From NCBI RefSeq assembly GCF_030409555.1, contig NZ_JAUFPU010000003.1:186001-250000 (forward strand): a stretch of DNA of 64,000 bases. Direction: 5' to 3'. The DNA is from Chitinimonas viridis (GTDB lineage Bacteria; Pseudomonadota; Gammaproteobacteria; Burkholderiales; Chitinimonadaceae). Below, one piece after another: positions 34,651-43,595 of this stretch. The position numbers were made by a program, and so were the translations under genes. Position 1 is the first letter of the stretch, and each line of letters starts with the position of its first letter. Below the pieces are notes generated by a model that saw nothing but the letters and a program-made list of their open reading frames with translations, had not been told where the DNA came from and did no database searches.

Positions 34651-35260
34651 GATCGGGCTGCGGGTCGGGCTGGACCTGTAGGGCAATCGTAGGGTTCTGG
34701 AAGGGTTCGCCCCGCAGCAGCTTATCCAGCATGGCCGGGTCTTTCCACTCTGCCTTGCATTGTTCCGAGAAGATCACCTGCTCCAAGGCGATCAGGCCCA
34801 TGCGCGGATTATAGGCATCCGCGCGGAAACACTGCGCGTAACCGGTTTCGGTTTCATGGGCGATCACAGAATGCAGCACCACATCCTGCTCGCCATTGGC
34901 CATGGCGGTGTTCTTGAGTATGGCGTCGATGATGACGAAGAACAGTCGTGAGAACTGCTCGGCCGATGGCGACACCGGCATGGCGATCCAGCGCTGCGAA
35001 TAGCGCTTGGCCCAGGCTATGTAGTCTGCCTCGTCCCGGTCCCAGAAGCAGATGGCGTGATCAAACGCGTCGATCACATCACGTATCGTGCCCTTCATCA
35101 GGCCGAAGTCATACACCATCTGGCCATGGTCCAGCGCCTGGGCCTCCAGCAGCACCTCCACCTTGTAGCTATGGCCGTGGATGGAGTGGCGGCAGCGATC
35201 GCTACTGCAATTGCGCACGATGTGGGCGTTTTCGAACTTGAACAGTTTGCGTATCAGCAT
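34640..35260 (-). CDS. 6-carboxytetrahydropterin synthase family protein (QueD-like)
   Basis: A 206-residue protein, clearly longer than the usual 120-residue QueD. The pterin-enzyme core is present: a histidine in KFENAHIV and two in HSIHGHSYKVEV for zinc, a cysteine in RNCSSD, MVYDFGLMKGTIRDVIDAFDH and HETETGYAQCF. It would act in queuosine or 7-deazaguanine synthesis. The C-terminal extension of about 50 residues is of unknown role. ATG at 35260 has GGAG upstream. No other queuosine gene is nearby. Confidence 0.82.
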   Translation of the reverse strand: MLIRKLFKFENAHIVRNCSSDRCRHSIHGHSYKVEVLLEAQALDHGQMVYDFGLMKGTIRDVIDAFDHAICFWDRDEADYIAWAKRYSQRWIAMPVSPSAEQFSRLFFVIIDAILKNTAMANGEQDVVLHSVIAHETETGYAQCFRADAYNPRMGLIALEQVIFSEQCKAEWKDPAMLDKLLRGEPFQNPTIALQVQPDPQPDLNG

Positions 35261-35353
35261 GGAATGGCTCCTGCAGACAGCCGGCGTTGCAGACCACGGC
35301 GCCTGTGTGCAGCGTAGAGGAGTATGGGGATAGCCCAATTGTGCCAGTCCGCC

Positions 35354-35380
35354 AAAAAAAAGCCACGCGCTTGGCGTGGC
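35354..35380 (-). terminator. terminator of the metNIQ operon
   Basis: Seven-bp stem (GCCACGC / GCGTGGC), 5-base loop and eight T residues on the minus strand, 119 bases past the metQ stop. Confidence 0.8.
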
Positions 35381-35498
35381 AAATCATCTACGGATGGAGT
35401 GAGACGACAATGCGATGCACCACGGGTAGGTGGTGCAGTCAGGCCGCTCCAGACCCTTGCGGGCACACGGGACAGCCGAACTCGGGGTGCCGGAAGGC

Positions 35499-36278
35499 TT
35501 AGAACGCCGCGATGACGGCGCCTTTGTACTTCTCGGCAATGAACTGCTTCACTTCGGAAGAGGTCAAGGCGGCGGTCAGTTTCTTCAAGGCCGCGTTGTG
35601 CTGGTTGTCGGTGCGGGTCACCACATAGTTGGCATAGGGCGAGTTGGCATCCTCGATCAACAGGGCATCGCGGGTGGGCAGCAGCTTGGCTTCCAGCGCG
35701 TAGTTGGTGTTGATCAGCGCCAGATCCACCTGGTCCAGTATGCGTGGCAGGGTCGCCGCCTCCAGCTCCTTGAATTTCAGCTTCTTCGGGTTGCCGACGA
35801 TGTCTTTCACGCTGGAAAGAATATTCCGGCTGTCCTTCAGTTTGATGACCCCATGCTTGTCCAGCAGTACCAGCGCACGGCCGGCATTGGAGGCTTCGTT
35901 CGGTATGGCTACCACGGCACCTTCGGTAAGCTCGGCAATTTTCCTGATCTTTCGGGAATAGGCACCAAATGGCTCCACATGCACGGCCGCTCCCGTCACC
36001 AGGCTGGTGCCACGGTTCTTGTTGAATTCGGTGAGGTAGGGCTTGGTCTGGAAGTAGTTGGCGTCGACACGTTTTTCAGCCAATTGCACATTGGGTTGCA
36101 CGTAGTCGGTGAAAACCTTCACGTCCAGCTCCACACCTTGCTTGGCCAAGGCAGGTTTGACGAAGGCCAGGATCTCGGCGTGCGGCACGGCGGTGGCAGC
36201 AATAGTCAGTTTCTCGGCTTGGGCGGAGAGCGCGGCCAGGGTGGCAGAGGCCAGCAGCAGGGTCTTGAACAGTTTCAT
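35499..36278 (-). CDS. metQ: methionine ABC transporter substrate-binding protein MetQ
   Basis: A 259-residue NlpA/MetQ-family protein. Core segments are VPHAEILAFVKPALAKQGV, DYVQPNVQLAEKRVDANYFQ (the ligand-site signature) and IPNEASNAGRALVLLDKHG. The leader MKLFKTLLLASATLAALSAQA ends in AQA and has no lipobox cysteine, so the mature protein should be soluble rather than lipid-anchored. It is last in the metN-metI-metQ operon. Confidence 0.93.
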   Translation of the reverse strand: MKLFKTLLLASATLAALSAQAEKLTIAATAVPHAEILAFVKPALAKQGVELDVKVFTDYVQPNVQLAEKRVDANYFQTKPYLTEFNKNRGTSLVTGAAVHVEPFGAYSRKIRKIAELTEGAVVAIPNEASNAGRALVLLDKHGVIKLKDSRNILSSVKDIVGNPKKLKFKELEAATLPRILDQVDLALINTNYALEAKLLPTRDALLIEDANSPYANYVVTRTDNQHNAALKKLTAALTSSEVKQFIAEKYKGAVIAAF

Positions 36279-36319
36279 GATTTTTTTCCTTGTGATGGAC
36301 AGCGAGCTTGGGGGAGTCT

Positions 36320-36994
36320 TTATTTGCGGGTGGCACGACGGACCAGCCAGTCGCCCGCCATCTGCAGTATTTGCACCACGGCCAGCAGGGCCAGGACGGT
36401 GATCACCATGACTTCGGTCTGGAAGCGCTGATAGCCGTAGCGGATGGCCAGGTCGCCTAGCCCGCCGCCGCCGATCACGCCCGACATGGCGGTATAGGAG
36501 ACCAGGGTCACCGCCGTTACGGTGGTGGCCGCCAGCAGGCCGGGGAGGGCCTCGGGCAGCAGGGCGCGGCTGACGATCTGCCAGGTGGTGGCGCCCATGG
36601 CCTGGGTGGCTTCGACTATGCCCAGATCCACCTCGCGCAGGGCGGACTCAACCAGCCGGGCAAAGAACGGTGCGGCGCCGACCACTAGAGGCGGGATGGC
36701 ACCGGCGACGCCGATGGAGGTACCCACCAGCTTGACGGTCACCGGGATCAGCACGATCAGCAGGATGACGAAGGGCATGGACCGCAAAGCGTTGATCACG
36801 AAAGAGAGCGTGGCGTAGGCCGGCTGGTTGGCCAGCAGCCTGCGCGGCCCCAGCAGGTAGAGCAGCACGCCCAGTGGCAGGCCCAGCAGCACGGTAAAGG
36901 TGAGGGACGCGCCCAGCATGGTCAGCGTGTCGAGGGTTGCGGTGCCTATGTCGGCCCAGTCGATCAGGCTCCAGTCGAACAATGGGGCGCTCAT
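36320..36994 (-). CDS. metI: methionine ABC transporter permease MetI
   Basis: A 224-residue inner-membrane permease with five or six transmembrane helices. The BPD_transp coupling loop reads EATQAMGATTWQIVSRALLPEALPG. GVIGGGGLGDLAIRYGYQRF near the C-terminus is characteristic of MetI. The start overlaps the metN stop by 4 bases. Confidence 0.95.
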   Translation of the reverse strand: MSAPLFDWSLIDWADIGTATLDTLTMLGASLTFTVLLGLPLGVLLYLLGPRRLLANQPAYATLSFVINALRSMPFVILLIVLIPVTVKLVGTSIGVAGAIPPLVVGAAPFFARLVESALREVDLGIVEATQAMGATTWQIVSRALLPEALPGLLAATTVTAVTLVSYTAMSGVIGGGGLGDLAIRYGYQRFQTEVMVITVLALLAVVQILQMAGDWLVRRATRK

Positions 36995-38013
36995 GCTGCC
37001 AAGGCCTCGCAGCGAACGCCACGGCTGGCAAAAGCGGCCTGGGCGGCGCTGACATCGCCTTGCAGGCCCACGATCAATTGCCCATAGGGCCTGTCCTTGA
37101 TGCGGCCTACGCTGCCTTGCAGGATGTTGATCGGGCTGGCGAGCTGCTGGCCCACTTCGGCGATCACCGGCTCATAGGTGGCGGCATCGACAAAGGTCAG
37201 GCGCAGCAGCTTGCCGGCGACTGAGTGGAGCTTGCCCGCCAGGTCCAGCACGGCGGCGTGGCCATCTTCGGCCACCATATTGCGGCTGGCGGCATGCTGG
37301 GGGTGCAGGAAGACGTCAGCGACCGTGCCTTGCTCGACGATGCTGCCGCCGTCGATGACAGCCACCCGATCGCAGATGGCCCGGACCACGGCCATTTCGT
37401 GTGTGATCAGCACGATGGTCAGGCCCAGTCGCTGGTTGATGTCCAGCAGCAGTTGCAGGATGGCCTGGGTGGTTTGCGGGTCCAGCGCGGAAGTGGCCTC
37501 GTCGCACAGCAGCAGCTTGGGTTGGTTGGCCAGGGCGCGGGCGATGCCGACGCGTTGCTTTTGTCCGCCAGAGAGTTGCGCGGGATATTGTTGGGCTTGT
37601 TCGGTCAGGCCTACCAGTGCCAGCAACTCGGCGACCCGCGCCGCCATGGCGGAGGAGTCCAGTTCGCCGGCCAGTTCCAGGGCAAAGCGGATGTTGGCAG
37701 CGACTGTGCGATGGGCCAGCAGATTGAAGTGCTGGAACACCATGCCTATTTGCCGGCGTAGTGTCCGTAGGCCTGCCTGGTCGAGTGCGGTGGCATCTAT
37801 GCCATCAATGAGCACCCGGCCTTGGTCGGGACGTTCCAGCAGGTTGAGGGTGCGTAGCAGGGTGCTTTTGCCGGCGCCGGAGCGGCCGATGATGCCGAAG
37901 ATCTGGCCGGCGGGAATCTGCAGCTGGATATCTTGTAGGGCGGTGACCTGGCGGCCGTCGACCTGGTAAGTTTTGTTGAGGTGATGAAGTTCGATCACGG
38001 GGTGTCCGTTCAC
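36991..38013 (-). CDS. metN: methionine ABC transporter ATP-binding protein MetN
   Basis: A 340-residue ATPase. It has Walker A GRSGAGKST, the signature LSGGQKQRVGIARAL, Walker B LLLCDEATSALDP and the H-loop VLITHEMAVV. The C-terminal 90 residues are the NIL regulatory domain that binds methionine (transinhibition). The region before its start (38014-38108) is AT-rich and likely holds the promoter. No SAM riboswitch was recognisable. Confidence 0.95.
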   Translation of the reverse strand: MNGHPVIELHHLNKTYQVDGRQVTALQDIQLQIPAGQIFGIIGRSGAGKSTLLRTLNLLERPDQGRVLIDGIDATALDQAGLRTLRRQIGMVFQHFNLLAHRTVAANIRFALELAGELDSSAMAARVAELLALVGLTEQAQQYPAQLSGGQKQRVGIARALANQPKLLLCDEATSALDPQTTQAILQLLLDINQRLGLTIVLITHEMAVVRAICDRVAVIDGGSIVEQGTVADVFLHPQHAASRNMVAEDGHAAVLDLAGKLHSVAGKLLRLTFVDAATYEPVIAEVGQQLASPINILQGSVGRIKDRPYGQLIVGLQGDVSAAQAAFASRGVRCEALAA

Positions 38014-38108
38014 TGGTGTAGCGGGCCAGCGGGGTGGCCGCTGTCAGGGAACGAACTTTAGTGAAAGCCAATATATATAAAAAGTAATAAAAAATTAGTT
38101 GATGATAA

Positions 38109-38765
38109 CTATTTGTTATTTGTAGGCAGCCAGCCTCGGCGTCCGGCGTGGCGGGGGAGTTGGGCCAGGGAAGGCAGGCCGATATCGACCACGCCGCCGT
38201 GATGGGCCTTGCGGCCCAGCCAGACGGTGGCCATGCCCAGCCGCTTGGCGGTGACCAGGTTGGCGTGGGTGTCTTCCACCATCACGCAGTGGCGGGGATT
38301 CAGGCGGTAGCGGGCCAGCAGCTTGCGATAGCCTACCGGTGAGGGTTTGGGGCGGTGGCGGGTATGCTGGATGGCGATGACGCCATCGAAGTGATGGGCT
38401 ACCCGCAGGCCGCGCAGCACGCTGACCGCGTAGGCCAGTGGTGCATTGGTGAACAGGATCTTGCGGCCAGGTAAGCGCGCCAGGGTGGCTTGCAAGGCGC
38501 GCATGGGCCTGAGCTTGCGCTGCAGGTCGGGAAAGCGATGGGTTTCTGCCAGGAAGTGTTCGGGGTCGATATGGCCGTGTCGCTGCAGGCCCGCCAGGGT
38601 GGTGCCGTAGCGCTGCCAGTAATGCAGGCGCAGGGCGTCGGCCTCGGCCTCGCTGATGTCCAGATGCCGGGCCACATAGGCTGTCATCAGCTTGTTCATG
38701 GCCGGAAAGACATAGGGCTCGGCGTCGTGCAGGGTATTGTCGAGGTCGAAGATCCAGGTGGGCAT
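38109..38765 (-). CDS. HAD-superfamily phosphatase (pyrimidine 5'-nucleotidase type)
   Basis: A 218-residue HAD hydrolase of the SDT1-like subfamily. Motif I is FDLDNTLHDA with nucleophile Asp7 and Asp9, motif II is KILFTNAP, and motif IV is CVMVEDTHANLVTAKRLG. The cap between motifs I and II is helical (YWQRYGTTLAGLQRHG). Relatives dephosphorylate UMP/CMP or pyridoxal phosphate. Substrate here not known. The ChaN-like gene upstream ends one base before its start. Confidence 0.88.
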   Translation of the reverse strand: MPTWIFDLDNTLHDAEPYVFPAMNKLMTAYVARHLDISEAEADALRLHYWQRYGTTLAGLQRHGHIDPEHFLAETHRFPDLQRKLRPMRALQATLARLPGRKILFTNAPLAYAVSVLRGLRVAHHFDGVIAIQHTRHRPKPSPVGYRKLLARYRLNPRHCVMVEDTHANLVTAKRLGMATVWLGRKAHHGGVVDIGLPSLAQLPRHAGRRGWLPTNNK

Positions 38766-39602
38766 TCAGCTGGCCGCCTTGGATTCGTCCTTGCCCGTGC
38801 TGGCGGGGCGTGCTGGTGCGGATGGGCTCAGGGGGCCGACATCGAACCAGCCGTCGTACAGCAGGGTGTTGTCGCGGCGTGCTTGCTTGAGCGTGATCTG
38901 GCCGGCTGCCAGCGCCTTGGCGCTGCCCTGCAGCGGATGGATGCCGCAGACCGACTTGCCAGGGACGTCGCCTTCCATGCAGGCCCAGATCTCGCCGCCT
39001 GGATAGCTGATGTTCAGGCTGATGGTGAGCCCCTGCTGTGACAGCAGCGCACCCATGGGCGGTGCGCCGGTAAGGCGGTTCAGTGGCGCGCGGTTGGCGT
39101 GGATGTTGCCCACCAGGGCCAATACCCATTGCTCGGCCTGCTTGCGGGTGGCACCCAGCACGGCGGCGTAGCCGGCATCGCCGCCGTCGGCGAAGGCGGC
39201 CAGCTTTACGGGCTGCTTGGCCTGGCGCCACTGCCGTACCCGTTCGATCAAGGCCAGCATGGCCTGGCTGCTGCGGCCATCAGACCATTCGTTGCTATCC
39301 CAGTGCTTGCCTTGCAGCAAGACCTCGCGGGCGGCCTGGCCGCCGTCGGATTGCAGGTACTGGTCCAGCCTTGCTTGCTCGGTACTGGGGATCTCCAGCC
39401 CCAGGGTGACGGGCTTGCCGGTCTTCAGCAGCTGGCAGGCCATGTCGCCGGTAAAGCGCGGCGCTTGTTCGGTGCCGTGCATTTCACCCAACAGGACATA
39501 GTCGGGCTGTTGGGCCAGCAGGGCGGTGATATCGAGCGGTGGGCATTCCAACGCCTGGGCAGGTAGGGCCAGCGCAGCCAGCAGGGCGGCAAACAACTTC
39601 AA
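38766..39602 (-). CDS. ChaN-family (haem-binding uptake, Tiki-like) exported protein
   Basis: A 278-residue protein with a TTG start at 39602 (AGGGAG eight bases upstream) and signal peptide MKLFAALLAALALPAQA. The ChaN signatures are YVLLGEMHGTEQAPR and PVTLGLEIPSTEQ; a late VLALVGNIHANR gives the second histidine. ChaN of Campylobacter binds haem; the wider fold is metalloprotease-like. There is no lipobox cysteine. The longest frame, to 39869, is not plausible because it crosses the terminator at 39627. Confidence 0.75.
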   Translation of the reverse strand: MKLFAALLAALALPAQALECPPLDITALLAQQPDYVLLGEMHGTEQAPRFTGDMACQLLKTGKPVTLGLEIPSTEQARLDQYLQSDGGQAAREVLLQGKHWDSNEWSDGRSSQAMLALIERVRQWRQAKQPVKLAAFADGGDAGYAAVLGATRKQAEQWVLALVGNIHANRAPLNRLTGAPPMGALLSQQGLTISLNISYPGGEIWACMEGDVPGKSVCGIHPLQGSAKALAAGQITLKQARRDNTLLYDGWFDVGPLSPSAPARPASTGKDESKAAS

Positions 39603-39626
39603 GGTGAAACTCCCTAGCAATAAACA

Positions 39627-39647
39627 AGGCCGGCGTGGGGCCGGCCT
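39627..39647 (-). terminator. hairpin terminator after the CBS gene
   Basis: Eight-bp stem (AGGCCGGC / GCCGGCCT) with a 5-base loop, then TGTTTATT on the minus strand. It stands between the CBS-protein stop (39713) and the ChaN-like gene. Confidence 0.6.
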
Positions 39648-39712
39648 GATGAGACAGTCCTGGGCGCCTGGCCTGGCAGCCGGGCGACATGAATCGAACG
39701 CATGGTGCCGGG

Positions 39713-40144
39713 TCAGCCGTGTATGTACTGCTCCAGCTGTTCTATCAGGAACTGCTGCTCGGCAATCTGCTCGCGCACCAGGTCGGTGATCGAGAGTACG
39801 CCGATGACCTTGTCGCCATCCATCACCGGCAGGTGGCGGAAGCGTTTTTCCGACATGATGGCCATGCACTCGTCCACGGTCTGGCTGGGCAGGGCAAACA
39901 TGACCCGCTTGGTCATGATATCGACTATGGGTGTACCGGCCGAGGTCTTGCCTTGCAACACCACCTTACGGGCGTAATCGCGCTCGGAGAATATGCCGGT
40001 CAGCTTTTCACCTTCCATGACCAGCACGGCACCGATGTCCTTTTCGGCCATCAGTTGCAGCGCCTGGTAGACCGTGGCGGTGGGCGGGACCGAGAAAATG
40101 GCCTGGCGCGACTTTTCCTGCAGAAGCTGACGGGCGGTTTTCAT
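39713..40144 (-). CDS. CBS-pair domain protein
   Basis: A 143-residue protein made of two CBS domains: AIFSVPPTATVYQALQLMAE with IGAVLVMEGEKLTGIFSERD, and FALPSQTVDECMAIMSE with RHLPVMDGDKVIGVLSITD. Such stand-alone pairs bind adenine nucleotides and regulate partner enzymes. ATG 40144 begins MKTARQLLQEK. It follows the adenylosuccinate synthetase gene on the same strand, 90 bases apart. Confidence 0.9.
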   Translation of the reverse strand: MKTARQLLQEKSRQAIFSVPPTATVYQALQLMAEKDIGAVLVMEGEKLTGIFSERDYARKVVLQGKTSAGTPIVDIMTKRVMFALPSQTVDECMAIMSEKRFRHLPVMDGDKVIGVLSITDLVREQIAEQQFLIEQLEQYIHG

Positions 40145-40233
40145 GCTGCACATACTCCGTGGGCAAAAGTGAGGTCGTACCCTCAATATAAACAGTCAGG
40201 CTCTGGCGGCCAAGCGGGAATGCGCGGTTTGCC

Positions 40234-41517
40234 TCACCACGGCTGCTGTAGCGTGATGATGTCCTCACGCTCCGGGCTGGTCGATACCAGGCTGACGGGG
40301 CAGTCGAGCAGGGTGGCAATCCGCTGCACATAGGCTTGTGCCGCCGCGGGGAGTGCCTCGAATTGCCGTATGCCCACAGTAGACTGTTGCCAGCCGGGCA
40401 AGGTTTCATACACCGGTTCACATGCCGCCTGTTCGGCCGCGCTGGCCGGGAAGTTGGCCTGGAAGACGCCGCGGATGCGGTAGCCGACGCATAGCTGCAA
40501 GCTTGGCAAGGTGTCGAGCACATCGAGCTTGGTCAGCGCCAGGCTGCGCACCTGCGCCAGCTGCAACCCCTGCCGCAGCAGGGCGATGTCCAGCCAGCCG
40601 CAGCGCCTGGGGCGACCGGTGTTGGTGCCGTATTCATGGCCGCGCTGGCGCAGCAGATCGGCCAGCTCGCCGCTCAGCTCGCTGGGGAAGGGGCCGGCGC
40701 CCACCCGGGTGGTGTAGGCCTTGCAGACGCCCAGCACGCTGGCCTGCGCCGCCGCACCCAGGCCGCTGCCCAGCACGGCCTGGGCCGGCAGGCTGGAAGA
40801 GGCGGTGACAAAGGGGTAGCTGCCATGGCTGTTGTCCAGCATCAGCGCCTGTGCCCCTTCGAATAGCAAGCGCTCGCCGGCCTGGTCGGCCTGCTGCAGC
40901 AACTGCCAGGCCGAACCCACATAGGGCAGCAGACGCGGGGCCAGGGCCAGCAGCCGCGACAGGGTGGCGGCGGGATCGTGGCGTGGCTGGCCCCAGGCTG
41001 CCAGCAGGCTGTTGTGGTAGTGCAGGGCTTCGTCGACTTTCTGCGCCAGCAGGGTGGGGTCGGCCAGATCGCCTACCCGTATGGCACGGCGGCCGGCGCG
41101 GTCGGCAAACGCCGGCCCTATGCCACGGCCGGTGGTGCCTATGGGATGGCGGCGCTGGGCCTCCTCGGCTTGGTCGAGCGCGGCGTGGGAGGGCAGTACC
41201 AGGGTGGCGGTCTCGTCCACCAGCAACTGCCCTGGACCGATGGCCAGGCCCTGCTGGGCGACGCGCTCCAGCTCTGCCAGCAGGGCTTCGGGATCGATCA
41301 CCAGACCGCTGCCTATCACGCCGGGCTTGCCGTGCAGCAGGCCGCAAGGCAGCAGGGCCAGCTTCCAGGTCTGCCCCTCTACCACCAGGGTGTGGCCGGC
41401 GTTGTGGCCGCCATTGAAGCGCACTACCCGGTCGGCCTGCTGGCTGAGCAGATCGACAATGCGGCCCTTGCCTTCATCCCCCCATTGCATACCGATGACG
41501 ATGAGTTTGTTGGACAT
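40234..41517 (-). CDS. purA: adenylosuccinate synthetase, divergent form
   Basis: A 427-residue enzyme converting IMP and aspartate to adenylosuccinate with GTP. Catalytic parts are kept: GMQWGDEGKGRIVDLL (Asp and phosphate loop), GGHNAGHTLV with its histidine, IGTTGRGIGPA, RVGAGPFPSEL, and the guanine-binding LTKLDVLD. It departs from the family consensus in several places. One is the loop after SYPFVT, where the usual SSNTTAGG reads ASSSLPAQ. This may be a second, specialised copy. It is divergent from a LysR gene 103 bases away. Confidence 0.85.
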   Translation of the reverse strand: MSNKLIVIGMQWGDEGKGRIVDLLSQQADRVVRFNGGHNAGHTLVVEGQTWKLALLPCGLLHGKPGVIGSGLVIDPEALLAELERVAQQGLAIGPGQLLVDETATLVLPSHAALDQAEEAQRRHPIGTTGRGIGPAFADRAGRRAIRVGDLADPTLLAQKVDEALHYHNSLLAAWGQPRHDPAATLSRLLALAPRLLPYVGSAWQLLQQADQAGERLLFEGAQALMLDNSHGSYPFVTASSSLPAQAVLGSGLGAAAQASVLGVCKAYTTRVGAGPFPSELSGELADLLRQRGHEYGTNTGRPRRCGWLDIALLRQGLQLAQVRSLALTKLDVLDTLPSLQLCVGYRIRGVFQANFPASAAEQAACEPVYETLPGWQQSTVGIRQFEALPAAAQAYVQRIATLLDCPVSLVSTSPEREDIITLQQPW

Positions 41518-41620
41518 GCCCTGCACCCCTTGTGATTGGTTGACAGGGCGCAACGGTACCGGGCTTGGCGGCGCGCAACAAACGACTTAAGCTGTGTTTT
41601 CGTGTCAGGAAAACTCACCG

Positions 41621-42529
41621 ATGAAGCGACAGCTCCCTCCCTTGAATGCGTTAAGAGCCTTTGAAGTGGCAGCCCGTTTGCAGAGTTTCAGTGCGGCAGC
41701 TGAGGTACTCCATGTGACGCATGGTGCGATCAGCCGGCAGGTGCGGCAGCTGGAGGAGTGGCTGGGACTGGCATTGTTCGAGCGGCAGAATCGGCGCGTG
41801 CTGCTGACGGACGCGGGACGCGGCTACTTGGCCGCCTTGCTGCCGGCTTTCGAGCAGATGGAGGAGGCAACGGTACGATTGCAGCGGCTGCCCGGCCCGC
41901 AGGTGCTACGGGTCAACGCGCCGGCCACCTTTACCCTGCGCTGGTTGATACCGAGGCTGTCGCGCTTTCAAATGGCGCATCCCCAGGTAGAGGTGCGCAT
42001 CTCCACCTCCAATGAAGCGATAGACGCGCTGGGCGAGCCGTTTGACCTGGTCATACGCGGCGGCCCCCAAGATTGGCCAGGCTACCAGGGCTGGGAGTTC
42101 CTGGCCGAGCAGCGACTGCCGGTGTGCAGCCCCGCACTGCTGCTGCGCCAGCCCCTGCTGCAGCCGGACGATCTGGCGCAGCACACCTTGCTGCATACGG
42201 CGACCCTGCCCGAGGTCTGGTCGGACTGGCTGGCGGCTGCAGGGGTGGCCGACCTGCAGCCGGCCCAGGCGCTGCGCTTCAACCACTTCTACCTGACCCT
42301 GCAGGCGGCGCTGGATGGGCTGGGCGTGGCCATGGGGCCGACAGTGCTGGTGGCGGAGGATATACAGGCTGGGCGGCTGGTGACGCCGTTTACCCAGCCG
42401 CGCCTGGGGGACTGGCGCTACTTTGCCTATATCCCCCTGCGCAACCAGGATAATACGGCGGCGCGGGCATTCCGCGACTGGCTGGTGGCGGTGGCCAAGC
42501 CCCCGGGCGACGCAAGCCAGCGTGCCTAA
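41621..42529 (+). CDS. LysR-family transcriptional regulator (GcvA-like)
   Basis: A 302-residue regulator. The N-terminal winged helix has LNALRAFEVAARLQSFSAAA, HVTHGAISRQVRQLEEWLG and LFERQNRRVLLTDAG. An effector-binding domain follows, with GVAMGPTVLVAEDIQAGRLV near its end. It is divergent from purA, so it probably controls that gene or itself through the 103-base gap. ATG 41621 was chosen for the standard N-terminus. Confidence 0.92.
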   Translation: MKRQLPPLNALRAFEVAARLQSFSAAAEVLHVTHGAISRQVRQLEEWLGLALFERQNRRVLLTDAGRGYLAALLPAFEQMEEATVRLQRLPGPQVLRVNAPATFTLRWLIPRLSRFQMAHPQVEVRISTSNEAIDALGEPFDLVIRGGPQDWPGYQGWEFLAEQRLPVCSPALLLRQPLLQPDDLAQHTLLHTATLPEVWSDWLAAAGVADLQPAQALRFNHFYLTLQAALDGLGVAMGPTVLVAEDIQAGRLVTPFTQPRLGDWRYFAYIPLRNQDNTAARAFRDWLVAVAKPPGDASQRA

Positions 42530-42872
42530 GCAGCAGGGCGATGGCGACCTGCTTCCCGGTGCGGGATGCCGCGGGGCGGATTTTTCTCCGCTTACCTAGT
42601 CGGCGAGGCGGGACAGGTCTATTTTGTAAGCGTTCAGCGCACTATTCCTTGGAAGTGGGAAAAGGGTCTCTCGAATAAAGCTAGCACGGCGCCCTCAATG
42701 GCCGGCAGGCTGGCCCTTACGATCTGGCGGGAATGCAAGCCCAGCTGGCGGGCAGATTAGTTTTCATGCTGATTCGCCGGTCTGGCAAGCCGACATGAGT
42801 CGCTGGGCCAAGGGCGCCGAGTTGGCTGCGCGGGTCGCCCCTATCTCCTCCCTCCTTAAAGGTGTAACCATC
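42530..42872. other. intergenic region before the second binding protein
   Basis: 343 bases with no gene I can support. Short frames exist but are unconvincing. TTGGAA (near 42650) and AATAAA (near 42675) could be promoter elements, but their 19-base spacing is poor. Confidence 0.4.
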
Positions 42873-43595
42873 ATGCGCCTCCGCCACTTCCTGGGATTGC
42901 TCCTGGCACTTGCCGTCGTCGTCCCCCATGCGGCGGAGGAGGCACCGGTACGCATCGCCGGCGTGGAGAACGACGAAGGGACCGAGCGTTATTACGAAGT
43001 GGTGGTGCGCGAAGCCTACCGCCGCATCGGGCAGCCGGTCGAGCTGACCTTCATGCCGGCGGCGCGAGGCCTGATCGCTGCCAACACTGGCAAGTCCGAT
43101 GCCCTGCTGGCGCGCCTGCCCGTGATTGAGGACGCCTATACCAATATGCGGCGCATTCCCACCTCGATCGGGCCGATGACCTTCCTGGCGGTCAGCATGA
43201 AGCCCTCGCTGGAGATCCGTAACTGGGAGGACATGCGAACCTTGAACATCGCCGTGCGGCGCGGCTACCGGATCGCCGAGATCAAGACGGCCGGTATGAA
43301 TGTCAGCCTGGTGGATTCCTATGAATCCATGTTCAGGATGCTGGCGCAGGGGCGGGTCGATGTGGTGGTGATACGCGAACCGGGCGTCAGCCCCACACTG
43401 CGGGCACTCAAATCCGCCAGGGTGCTCAATGGCACCGAAACCTTCCGCTCCGTCGTACTGGAGTATCTGCCTGCTTACCACTACATCCACGTGGAACGCA
43501 GTAATCTGATCGGCCCTCTGGACCAGGCGCTCAAGGCCATGACCAAGGACGGCTTTCTGGAGCGGGCATTGCGCGACGCCCGCAGCGTGAACTGA
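42873..43595 (+). CDS. periplasmic substrate-binding protein, orphan
   Basis: A 240-residue exported protein with a leader (FLGLLLALAVVVPHAAEE) and a two-lobe binding-protein layout: GVENDEGTERYYEVVVREAY, EIRNWEDMRTLNIAVRRGY, ESMFRMLAQGRVDVVV and a last helix LDQALKAMTKDGFLERAL. No permease is linked. ATG 42873 gives a normal leader, while the longer frame from 42795 does not. It differs from the one at 425-1234 but is of the same broad family. Confidence 0.8.
   Translation: MRLRHFLGLLLALAVVVPHAAEEAPVRIAGVENDEGTERYYEVVVREAYRRIGQPVELTFMPAARGLIAANTGKSDALLARLPVIEDAYTNMRRIPTSIGPMTFLAVSMKPSLEIRNWEDMRTLNIAVRRGYRIAEIKTAGMNVSLVDSYESMFRMLAQGRVDVVVIREPGVSPTLRALKSARVLNGTETFRSVVLEYLPAYHYIHVERSNLIGPLDQALKAMTKDGFLERALRDARSVN

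Noticed and set aside
38014-38108. Possible SAM riboswitch before metN
   Set aside because: The stretch is too short and merely AT-rich; none of the conserved SAM-I or SAM-II elements could be made out.
40234-41517. PurZ-like enzyme (2-aminoadenine pathway)
   Set aside because: The catalytic aspartate in WGDEGKG is kept, whereas PurZ has lost it, so it was kept as PurA-like.
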